Part shown: in pieces, positions 27,867-52,249 of the stretch
How positions within the stretch are numbered: position 1 is the first letter of the stretch
How the letters are laid out: the number at the start of each line of letters is the position of its first letter
Source: Xiphophorus maculatus
Taxonomy: Eukaryota; Chordata; Actinopteri; Cyprinodontiformes; Poeciliidae
NCBI RefSeq assembly: GCF_002775205.1
Contig: NC_036447.1
Span: 27,836,245-27,900,244 of the forward strand
DNA length: 64,000 nt
Reading direction: 5' to 3'
Notes under the pieces: model-generated
The model's database searches: none
What the model was told of the DNA's origin: nothing
What the model saw: only the letters and a program-made list of their open reading frames with translations
Made by a program: the position numbers and the translations under genes

Positions 27867-28461
27867 CACAACACCTGCTAACGTTGACTGTTAGCTGTCG
27901 ACAATTCTGCCAGATGGCTAAACAACAAGCTTGCTAGCAGTCCTTCCGGTCTCGAGTCGTTACAATGAAATGTATCTTCAAAAACGACGCTCAGCCGCAC
28001 AAATGACCCACTTCGTTGTTAAATAACAACACCGTCTTTTATGCTTTCCAATGTATAAGTTCTTTCATTGCGTGAACTACCAGCCAGCTTGTCGTAGACG
28101 TTGGGAAGCTGCCACTTCCTGGTTTGCGATATCACGGAGGGTTCGGACGGAGCCGTCACAACCTGAAGAACAACAAATGATTTGTTCTACAGCTGGAATA
28201 AATATATCCCGCAGGCCAGTGAGGGGGAAACATGATTTATGGCGACTCTTCAGTCAAAAATGTTATTAACAGTGTCAAAAGTTTCTATTGACACGATTTG
28301 TCTATACCTTGTATTCGTTGTGCTACATTACGTCACGTGGTTTAACTAGGACGTGGACGTGAAGGGAACCACCCCTTCATACATAAGCTTATATATGTAT
28401 GAATGGTATCAGATCTGTGAGACTAGTAAAAAAATTATTAAATATTAATTATTAAGTTTCC
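27867..28461. promoter_or_regulatory. 5' flank and likely promoter of gpr108 copy A
   Basis: About 0.6 kb upstream of the copy A start codon, duplicated almost unchanged upstream of copy B (46358-46900). It is less AT-rich than the introns, shows no TATA box in a convincing place, and contains GTCACGTGG (an E-box core CACGTG) at about 28333. A 72-codon plus-strand frame at 28051-28269 is kept in both copies because the DNA is nearly identical, which is not evidence that it is translated. The last about 30 bases are AT-rich spacer at the duplication junction. Confidence 0.5.
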
Positions 28462-29895
28462 AGGCAGAAGGTTTGATTGGCTGTAACATACAGCAGGAGC
28501 CACACAACATGAATAAAACCTGAAACAATTTATTATAACTGAAACTGCTGCTGAACAGCCCCAACACTTCCTATCATATCCCAAAAGATCAGCAATATTT
28601 TATACGATTCCCACTGCTGAAAGCTTTTTCCGTTTGCATTCACTTAGTATTACCAAATTGTCTTCACAGTACTTTTTTAAATCCACCCATGATATTCCTC
28701 AGTATTATGCTGTTCCTGTTACCGCCCCCTTGTGGTAGCAACAAAACATTGCAACTAGACTATTAAGAATAAAATGAACCTTTTAAGAAATTTGAATCTT
28801 TCCAACTTGGAGCAGTGACTGTATTTCTGCTGTAAAGCGCTTTAATCCTCTGATTTGTCTTCACTGAATTATGCTGCGCTATGAACAGACTGTTTAAAAC
28901 CCACTTTTTTGATTTTTTTTTGGCAAATATTTAAATGGGTCCTTTGTTCATCTAAATCAGCTGCAGTTTAAGCTGCAGATATGAGAGTTCAGAGGGCAAA
29001 ACATTGTGATTGTCTGTAGGTTCCATCTGTGGCTCAAAAACTAAATTCATTAATGGTTTGGACTAAAACTGGAGCTGTGATGAGGAATATTTTGGGTAAA
29101 AGGACAATCTATACATGGATTCAAGCAAAAATCTATTTTTTTAAATGACTTATTCTTGAGGTATATAAAGAATAATGAATAAGGTAGATTTTTTTCAGGA
29201 ATTATCCATAACTGGATAAAAATCTTAATTTTGTCTCCACTGTGAAATTTCTGAACCATCTGCACATTTATAAACAATTTGAAGATGTAGATACAGGATT
29301 ATTTCCATGTCTGTAGAAACAACTGACTGTTTTTGTTACCAACTGGTGCCAAAATATACTGACCAACATGTGCAATATTTTGTTTTACTCATGTATGTAC
29401 ATACATGTTTTTACAGCTGAACAAGCATCTTATAATAAAATTCTGGTCATTTACATCCGTTGTCATTCTTGCTTCAAAAGTCAAGGTTTTCTAGAAAATT
29501 TCAGATTTTTTAAATCAAATAAAAAAAATTCCCAGTTTTTTTTCTTCTAAAAAATAGTTTTAAGGCAATTTTTTTGACATGAAACTGAGACCATTTCCAA
29601 AAGTTGAAACACTGGAAGTTTCCTAGGTATCCAAAATTTAAAATGTTCAACTTTTGAGAAACTAAGATCTTTCAGAAAAAAGTCTGACTAAAATATTAAG
29701 TTTCAGAAGACAAAAACTTGCTAAAATCTTTTTCTGAAAAACAAAATTGTTTCAGAAAAAGAAATTAAGCAAATTTAAACTTCTCAAGCTTCAATTGCTT
29801 TTTTGAGAAGTCAAAAATTTGAAGAAACTAAAATTTTGACACCTTACCCGCTTTTTAAGTTTTGAGAAATTCAGAAACTTTTTAGATGATTGTAT

Positions 29896-29918
29896 GGGGG
29901 GGGGGGGGGGGGGGGGGG
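29896..29918. repeat. Poly-G homopolymer (23 nt)
   Basis: Uninterrupted run of G, found only in unit B. Homopolymers of this length are prone to length error in sequencing, so the exact count is uncertain. Confidence 0.9.
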
Positions 29919-30803
29919 AGAAAGGAAGGAAATGAGGGTAACATAGATCACTACAATCTTAATTGAGTCAACTGCATTTCCATTTACCTTAAAACTTCAC
30001 AAATTGGAATTACAAAAATGACCATTTTGAAGACACGTTTTCTGATGTTTGTGAAACTATTTTTTTCGACATCATCAGAATACCGACACAGTTTGTGCAC
30101 ATTTGTAGTGTGTGCATCTTGTCAAACATTTTCAACTCCAAAGCTTTCTATTCAAATTGTTGACTTTATAGCCAAATTCTGTGCATGTTCACCTACAGCA
30201 GCAACCAGAGAGCTTTCAAAAAACTCCAACTTTATTGTGGCAATTCTTACATCTATTAACCTTCTGTAACAATTAAAAAAAAATAAAATAAAAAATCTCT
30301 TTATCCGACTCCTGTAAATCTGCACAGACTGTTTACCTGTGGACTCCCGGCAGGTGGAGACGGGCTGCCTGTGTGGCAACACTGCAGATCAAGGAGTGAA
30401 CCAGGAGTGACTGTGGTTAAATCTGATTTTGTACCCTGTCCAGAGCAAAAAATGGTTAAAAACCAAAAGTAAGTAAAGTGGACTCAGTAGTTAGTAGTTT
30501 ATATATATATAAAATTTATATATACAGTATATATGTATATACTGTATATATCCTGTATATCCCTGATCTGTATATATAGCCTGATCTGAAAGTACTGTCA
30601 CTTTAATTAAAGGTCCTCAAGTCAGTATGGTGGAATAAGCAGGTTATCTTCAACCACTAAAGCACTAAATTACAGCAGCACTCCAAAATGACACACTGGG
30701 AGGAAACGCCTCGTCCTCCGACACACACAATGATACTGGAAAACATTTCAATATGCAAAAGACAGCAACATACTGAATCCAAACAAATTAAATAAAATAA
30801 AAT

Positions 30804-31016
30804 TAACCTAACCCCCTGCGCCACCACAGCACGCTTCTTTTAAAATTTTATTTTATTTGTTTGGTTTGGAGGCCTTGGTCCTCAACGCGGATGTCGCGGG
30901 TTCGACTCCCGGTCCCGGCGACCTTTGCCGCATGTCCTCCCCCCTCTCCTGTCTGCTTACTGTCATAAAAAATACAAGCCACTAGCGCTGCAAAAACTCT
31001 TCGGAGAAAAAAAAAA
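30804..31016. mobile_element. Rearranged tRNA-derived SINE, copy B only
   Basis: The first part (about 30808-30833) is the tRNA-like head in reverse orientation (CCCCCTGCGCCACCACAGC). The rest (about 30870-31016) is in forward orientation: GGAGGCCTTGGTCCTC, box-B-like GGGTTCGACTCCCGGTCC, the body and a poly-A tail. The 5' head is therefore inverted relative to the body. Unit A has an uninterrupted AAATA-rich tract at the matching site (about 13335). Confidence 0.8.
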
Positions 31017-31293
31017 CATCCTGCTGTTGATTATTCCAACCTAAAAATCAATGAGCAAAACATGTACGGTGCAGTGGTGGGAAACGAAGCTGTTTCCTCC
31101 ATAACATCAATTTTTCTTTTTTTTTGTCTTTTCACCTGAGAATGGGCTATTGCATCCAAATGAGGGAAACCTAGATTTGTGTCACATTACGTTTGTTCCA
31201 TGTTACACAAAAAAAATGGGAAAAAAAAGATGCGACCTGCAGAAGTACCGTTTTTACATAGCCGGCATAAACACACCGGAGTCTTTGTCTATA

Positions 31294-31917
31294 CAGTGAA
31301 CCCTCGCTGTAACACGGTTGACCTTTCACGGCCTCGCTGCTTTGCAGAGTTTTTTGTGCAGTTTTTTTTTCCACAGTGCATTGTGTTCTGCGTCCTGATT
31401 GGATAAACAGTCTCCGCACTTCTTCTCTATATACTGTAATGTGCCAACAACGTTACGGTATTTAAATATACGTAATACAGCTTGGCAAATTTTGGCAAAT
31501 ATTTTTGCCCAGAAGAAAAAAAGAGCAACAACAACTACTGATAACTATGTTCTTCTCTTGAAACAACACACCTGCACCACACAGGCTTCAGAAGAAAAAG
31601 ACACCAGAGAGTGGAGTCAGGCGGCAGCGTCACAGTCACAGGCACAGTGAAATACACGAGTCACAATTTGTCCTACTGTACTTCGTTTTAATGATTAAAA
31701 TGATTATTTTACTGTAGTTATTTGTAAGAAAACATTCTATTTGTTTTAAAAAAAAATGCTTAGGCCTGAAAACAGTTTTTGTTCTTTGGTTTCAATGTAG
31801 AGTATTTAATTATGCTGCATATAACAATTGTAAAAAATAAAGGTAACTACTTCACGGATTTCGCCTATCACGGGATCCTTTTGGAACGCAACCCCCGTGA
31901 AAAATGAGGGTTCACTG
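31294..31917. mobile_element. pogo/Tigger-like DNA element, copy B only
   Basis: A 624-bp insertion whose ends are CAGTGAACCCTCG and its near complement GAGGGTTCACTG, flanked by TA at 31292-31293 and 31918-31919. It sits inside the TAA tract that is uninterrupted in copy A. The interior carries no intact transposase. The CAGTGAACCCTC terminus and TA duplication are characteristic of Tc1/mariner-pogo elements; the assignment to Tigger is by recall of the terminus. Confidence 0.88.
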
Positions 31918-32246
31918 TAATAATAATAATAATAACAAGCTTTGGAGAGAAACAGAGTAGAAAAAAAAAGAATTTCAGAGCTGTGTTCCATTTTCCCACC
32001 CATCCAGAAAAAAACTTTCTTTTGGAGCACCCCCAAAAGAAAATGGACAACCTCCGTCATGTTAGCCATCTTTTTTGTTGTTGTAATTTTATGTTTTGCA
32101 TAGCCAGACAGTGGGCATGAAGCTTTGCAACCACTTGAAGAGTTTTGAACAGAGAGCCGTCAGCAGAAGTGGTGGTGGGGGGTCTTGGTCCATATGAGCC
32201 CCCACCCCGACCCCGGCTGGTCCCCCCCACCCACTCAGCCTCCTGC

Positions 32247-46357
<14,111 letters not shown>

Positions 46358-46900
46358 CACAACACCTGCTAACGTTGACTGTTAGCTGTCGACAATTCTG
46401 CCAGATGGCTAAACAACAAGCTTGCTAGCAGTCCTTCCGGTCTCGAGTCGTTACAATGAAATGTATCTTCAAAAACGACGCTCAGCCGCACAAATGACCC
46501 ACTTCGTTGTTAAATAACAACACCGTCTTTTATGCTTTCCAATGTATAAGTTCTTTCATTGCGTGAACTACCAGCCAGCTTGTCGTAGACGTTGGGAAGC
46601 TGCCACTTCCTGGTTTGCGATATCACGGAGGGTTCGGACGGAGCCGTCACAACCTGAAGAACAACAAATGATTTGTTCTACAGCTGGAATAAATATATCC
46701 CGCAGGCCAGTGAGGGGGAAACATGATTTATGGCGACTCTTCAGTCAAAAATGTTATTAACAGTGTCAAAAGTTTCTATTGACACGATTTGTCTATACCT
46801 TGTATTCGTTGTGCTACATTACGTCACGTGGTTTAACTAGGACGTGGACGTGAAGGGAACCACCCCTCCACGTCGTATAAGATCTGAGACTAGTAAATAA
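46358..46900. promoter_or_regulatory. 5' flank and likely promoter of gpr108 copy B
   Basis: Nearly identical to 27867-28435 upstream of copy A, including the GTCACGTGG E-box at about 46824. Because the flank was duplicated intact, both copies probably began with the same regulation. It ends at the right junction of the duplication, after which (AAAT)n and unique sequence begin. Confidence 0.5.
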
Positions 46901-48463
46901 ATAAATAAATAAATGAGGAGAAAAACGAGTTTAAACAACTCCAAAAAGGTCAAAGTGATGTCAATAAAGTTGGATAACCTCACTAAAAATTCTGTTACTT
47001 GTAGAGACCCTTCATCAAAAGGACCCCGCCAACAAAACTGCTGTGAAACGTTTGTGCTCCACTTGTCCTGGTTTGTACAGCAACATTGTTGTGTTTTTAA
47101 TAAATATTTCCAGAGGTTTCGAAAGTTCAACCAGCCCCCCTCCACTTCTTCAAATCAATCAGAATCGGTGCCAGTCAACATAATGGCTAAATGTGTGCTG
47201 CAAAAATGTTTGCTTGTGCTACTTTTGCTTTGAAGATATTGGTGGAAGTTTGAATGTCAACAGGTCAACGCCTCTCCCATTACCCAAATCAAACGAAATT
47301 GGTGTCAAACATTTGTGCAACAAAAAGGAAACAAAACAAACAAAAAATCTTTGTTTTGGCCTTTAATCTTATGTGGAATCACACACATGCAGCAATACAA
47401 ACATGCAAAGATAATGAGAGAAATAAGTAACAAAATGTCTATAGGTAAGATATACAGTTGATGGAGTATGTCAGCTACTTCATATGCCATCTTTTAAAAA
47501 AAACATACCGGGATTGACAAAAGACAAAAAGAAACGACACATGCATAAATTAAAACGCAAAATAAATGAGACTGACAAAATGTTAATGCCTCTTTGTTGT
47601 CTTTTTGGGTTGCCAGCTGCATAGTAGCAACAACGATGCTGCAGTTGCAAATTTAAAACGCTTAATGTTTGTGATATGATCATTATTGCAATGAACATAT
47701 CACAAAGTTGTGAAAGAGAGGCAAGTATTCTGGAATGTAAATTTCTCAAACATTTGCTACTCTGAAGTCAACTGGTAATACAACATAAACCAGACAAGAG
47801 TGAAAAATTATAATTGTTCTTCAACACGACACACACACAAAAAAATCCCCTCCTAGATAAGACATCAGTTTTTCTTTCCACTGAAGCTCCGTTAAGTCAG
47901 CATAAAATAAATCCTGCATAAGTGCCATAACCTTTGGTTTGATCATACCTTTCTGTTTCATCGGAAGACACCCAAACATTTTGAAACATTTATTGTACAT
48001 ACCTCAGACTTTATTATTTGGGAATGCCAATAAACATGTATTATAACTAACAATGTGATATCTGCAGCCTAAGAGGAGCATCCGCAGACGGTGCGACCTC
48101 TGACACGGACAGACATGATGGCTGAAATACCTCTGAAGTAAAATTTTTTTAAAAATCACACACTTGATTTATTTGCAAATAGACAGATTTACTAAAACAA
48201 GGTTAAAGCAGATCCCTCTGAAAAAGAGTTGAAATGATGAGATACAATAGAACAGGAGCTGAACCAGCGTAATAAAAGGTAAACTGGTTCAGGATGCTTT
48301 GTGAGCCTCCGTTCATTTCGTCTACTTGGATTATTTGTATACAATGACAAATGATCATGCCTCTGAAAATGAAACTAAAATTGCAAGGGAAAAAAAAAGA
48401 CAGCACAATAAAGCCATTGTAAAACAGCACTAAAAACGGGCTGCGTTTCACGTGGAGCTTTCA
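46901..48463. other. Intergenic / 3' UTR of the pyrin-domain gene
   Basis: AT-rich sequence beginning with an (AAAT)n run. No coding exon recognised on either strand. Minus-strand polyadenylation-type hexamers (TTTATT on plus) occur, for example near 48010, and would suit the pyrin-domain gene upstream. Confidence 0.45.
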
Positions 48464-49060
48464 TTAGTTTTTGCTAAGAGTTATGTTCCATGTGCCGGAT
48501 TCACTATTGCTGATGATTGGAGCCAAGATCACACTTCCCTCCTGAGCTACCAATGAGGGACCAGCGGCTGCAGCAGCAGCAGGCGCCGCGGCTGCAGCAG
48601 CAGCAGCTGGGGCGGTCACAGGTGAGGCTTCAGGCGCGGTTCCAGAAGAGGAAGTGGTGGAGGACACAGCATTCAATTTTTCTGCACTTAAAGAAATTTT
48701 AAAAACAGCTGATTAGCGCACAGACATGGCAGAGGGTGAAAGTGTCGCCTAAAGAGGAGTCAAGTGATGGCATAATCACCTGGATGTGCGTTGGACAGCT
48801 TCTGCGCCAGGTCGTTCCGTTGTTGTTTCTTCAGGATGGTCACAGCAACCGTCACAGCAACGTCTTCTGTATAGTTCTCTATCATCTTACTCACTGTTTT
48901 AGTCCGCTCTGCCTGCTCTAGGTAAGACGTAGGAATCGACCTGTGACCTTCCAGCTCGTGCTGCTGCAGGTACCACTTAAAGGTCTGGAATTCGTCCCTG
49001 TTCAACTGTTCCAGGGAGTCCAGGAGCAGCTCTGTGACCCTCATGTCTATGGTGGTGGCC
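48464..49060 (-). CDS. Pyrin-domain (PYD) protein with Ala-rich tail
   Basis: Pyrin domains are six-helix death-fold modules used for homotypic assembly of inflammasomes. Coding exons are 49044-48780 (start MRVTELLLDSLEQL) and 48681-48464, 160 residues in all, joined in phase by GT-AG. A splice acceptor just before 49060 leaves 16 bases of 5' UTR (ending CACCACCATAGAC) before the chosen ATG. Residues 1-88 read as a PYD (LDSLEQLNRDEFQTFKWYL, then IPTSYLEQAERTKTVSKMIE and TILKKQQRNDLAQKLSNA). The second exon has Ser/Thr, then a run of Ala (CAG-rich on plus), then APIISNSESGTWNITLSK. That last motif resembles tails of some fish PYD/NLR proteins, which is recall-based inference. No NACHT, CARD or LRR exon was seen nearby, so it may be a PYD-only adaptor or decoy. 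An upstream non-coding exon is expected but not located. Confidence 0.82.
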
Positions 49061-49894
49061 CTGAAGCGCAAACCACATGCGCAAATGTAAAAACACATTG
49101 ACAGACATGGCAGACTACAAGAGAAGAAAATGCTTCAAGACGCATCAGCATGTTAGAGTGAACTTCGTGTATTCCCGTCTTTTGAAACGGCTGCTTGCGA
49201 GTCCGAAATGGGCCTCGTTTATGTCATTGAAGCAGCTTTTGCTGGACAATAATAACTGAAACAAATGTTAATTGCGACGGCTAATAATATGTCTGAACTG
49301 CTGAAGAGGCCTGAAAACTAATATCCCCCGTTTTCTGTTCAGTGAGCCGACATGGCATGAGCGCAAAATATTTCCTTTACGAAAGTGGAAGCGGGTACGA
49401 TGTGATCCTGCTGGGTACGAGACGGAGCGAATGACAAAGGATTAGCGACACACGAACCACATCTGCATCGAAATAGTCTGCAGTTTACTTCATCTGACAT
49501 ATTTTCGTGACTTTTTGCGCATACGAGCCTGTGTGAGAAACGTCTTAAAGATGCAACTAAAGATGTAAATAAACTACTTTTCTTTTCACGTGAAAGTCGT
49601 TATCTTTACATGGGCACGAGAGCAGAGTGAAATAGAAATAAGAGGTAAAACTAGACTAGTTTTTTTTTGTTCAAGAGGCCCGATGATAATGAAAAACGCC
49701 TCAAAAAAAAAGGGGGGGGGGGGGGGGGGAAATCTGGTCGTTTTTACGTACCTCTACGTCAGCACCGCGGGAAGGAGAGCACGCGCGCAGCCACAGGCAG
49801 CTTCTTAAAGCAGAGTCTTAAAAATCCTGACAAAGTTTCCCCGTCTGCCTTCAGCAGAACTTGTTGCTCCAAAGGACAGGCTCGTGGCTCTTCA
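49061..49894. other. Upstream region of the pyrin-domain gene
   Basis: About 0.8 kb likely holding its promoter and first non-coding exon. It includes a poly-G run at 49712-49729 directly after a run of A. No further coding sequence seen. Confidence 0.4.
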
Positions 49895-50737
49895 CTAGTG
49901 ATGTGTCGGTCGCTAACGATCCGGCTCTAAGAGCCGGCTCTTTGAAGTGAACGATTGGAACCGGCTCCGCAATGGGAGCCGTTTTAGGATCCTATTTGGG
50001 AGCCGGGTTTTTTTCTACAGTATATCGCTGTCTCTCCGCCTCCCTGTCGTTGTGCTTGTGCTCTGCAAGCGCCAGAGCCGATAGTTTTTCCCCACATCGT
50101 TTTTTTTTGTTTGTTTTTGTTCCCTCGGTCGGTCCACTGCCCTCATGTCAAGCGTGTGCTCCACACATCTGACCAATCACACATAGTTTCAATTAATAAT
50201 GTGGCGGGAAAACACTGAAAAAAAAGTTTATCTCCACTTTTTTTGTAGAAACGGCAGGCAATTGGCCAAGCTGTATAGCGTTCGTCGGCAGGTGTTTATG
50301 CACAGACACTCACTCAGCGGTCAAGAAGCACAGAAAGAAGGGGAGTCAGTGTGAGAACTGAATAGGTGAAAATAAACGAGTGACAGAAAACGGAGCAAGA
50401 TTTGGGCTCATTTTAATGCTACATCAAGCTCCAGGGCAGAGTGCAGACTGTGCAAAGTCAGCATTTCCTATCGTGCAGGCTCGACAAACAACCTGCACAG
50501 GCACATGCGGACATCACACGCATCGGTATTGCTATAGCATTGTTATGCGGCATTTTTACTCATCATAAGTGCTTAACAATGTCAATAATGAAACAAAATA
50601 TTATAAAATTAGGTTTAAGCCATTAATTAATTAATAATGTCAAAAATATACATGGGGAGCCGTTTGGGAGCCGACTCTCCACAGTAAGAAGAGCCATTAG
50701 AGCCGCATCTCGAAAAGGAGCCGAAAATCCCATCACT
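49895..50737 (+). mobile_element. hAT relic encoding a BED zinc finger
   Basis: An 843-bp element with a perfect 8-bp target duplication GCTCTTCA (49887-49894 and 50738-50745). Its ends share AGTGATG in inverted orientation (left CTAGTGATGTGTCGG, right AAATCCCATCACT). Both borders carry GAGCCG-rich sub-terminal repeats. From about 50394 a plus-strand frame reads SKIWAHFNATSSSRAEC, then RLCKVSISY, then NNLHRHMRTSHA: a BED finger with Cys-X2-Cys and His-X3-His. The rest of the transposase is missing, so this is an internally deleted, non-autonomous copy. Confidence 0.88.
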
Positions 50738-50909
50738 GCTCTTCACGCAAAAAAGATGAATCTATCCTCCTGGCGGCACAGAGAAGGAAATGGCGGCGGA
50801 GGATTTTTCATGTCAAGTTACGGTTTTGAAGAGCAGGAAGTGACATAGGAGGTGAAGAGGAAACGAGAAGTCTGACTAGTGATTACACCAAACAGATATA
50901 ATATCTATC

Positions 50910-51090
<181 letters not shown>

Positions 51091-51224
51091 GTTTTAATTT
51101 TTTACTTCAAATCTAAAAAGTGTGTGCATTTCTTATCAGCCTGCACAAAGAGTTCTTTGTACAAAAGCCTGTAAGCTCAGGATCAGCTGAAAATGCTTTT
51201 GAATATGTGTTCATCAGCTTTGGG

Positions 51225-51447
51225 CAGGGGTGTCAAACTCCAGTCCTCGAGGGCCGCTGTCCTACAGTTTTTAGATGTACCACAGGTACAAAACACCGGA
51301 ATGAAACGGCTTAATTTCCTCCTCCTTGTGTAGATCAGTTCTCCAGAGCCTTAATGACCTAATTATTCTATTCAGTTGTGGTGCAGCAGAGGCACATCTA
51401 AAAGTTGCAGGACTGGGGCCCTCGATAACTGGAGTTTGAGACCCCTG
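51225..51447. mobile_element. Short hAT MITE with long inverted ends
   Basis: A 223-bp element beginning CAGGGGTGTCAAACTCCAGT and ending ACTGGAGTTTGAGACCCCTG, an inverted pair with few mismatches. Near-identical 8-bp flanks are GCTTTGGG (51217-51224) and GCTTAGGG (51448-51455). No coding content. Confidence 0.9.
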
Positions 51448-52249
51448 GCTTAGGGCGTGCAGCCAACAGGGGGAGGAGCTTCATGCTTGAAGGCGGAGCT
51501 AGGCCCACCCAGGCATTTCACACAGCTGAATGGTTGGCACGGGAGACTAAAGGATTTCTCAAACATGTATGAATTAATCGAGGCAACGCCACAAAAACAT
51601 TCATTCCCTCATGAATGTTTTTGATGAGGGAATAAAATTAGAACATCATGTAAAGCTCCAAAAAGTACGTTTTACAAGTCTGAACACACAGCTAAACCTT
51701 AACGACACAAAGTTGTTGTAGCTGCAAATGCTCCCAATAAAATCAGTGAACCAGAAACCATCAGAGTATAAAACAATTTGATGTAAGAGGGAGAACTGCT
51801 GAGAAGGTGTACTTATATCTGCATAGCGCACTTTTTTTGTGTGTGTGTGTGTGTGGTCATTTGAGCTGATTAGCTGTCCAGCCCATGTTTATCACTCAGA
51901 AATACACTCATATGCAAACTCAATTCTTCCCCTCCAGTGTAATGCTGCAGCATTTCACTGGATTATTCTTGACCCTCCCTTCCTTCCTCTCCTGATATAC
52001 CAACAGAGAACGCCCAGGGTGGCTTTCAGAGCCCCAGAGCAAAAGGAACCGCCTGATCATCAGTCACAGGACAAGCACATACACACCCACATACACACAC
52101 ACCCACATTTTCATAAAAAGCCCAAAGTACCCTGTTGTTTTCTTAGAGCTCTCAGTTCGTGGTCCCAGTCAGCATCATCGGAGGATCGATTTCCAGTTTT
52201 TCCTTTTAGCAGAAGCAAAAAGCCTCGGAGTGAGGGAACGCGGGGAAGG

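Noticed and set aside
28051-28269. 72-codon plus-strand frame conserved in both duplicated promoters (also 46542-46760)
   Set aside because: Identity is explained by recent duplication of the DNA itself. No splice or family signal, and it overlaps the presumed gpr108 5' flank.
48517-48702. Plus-strand Gln-rich frame
   Set aside because: It is the reverse complement of the alanine-coding exon of the pyrin-domain gene and has no independent support.
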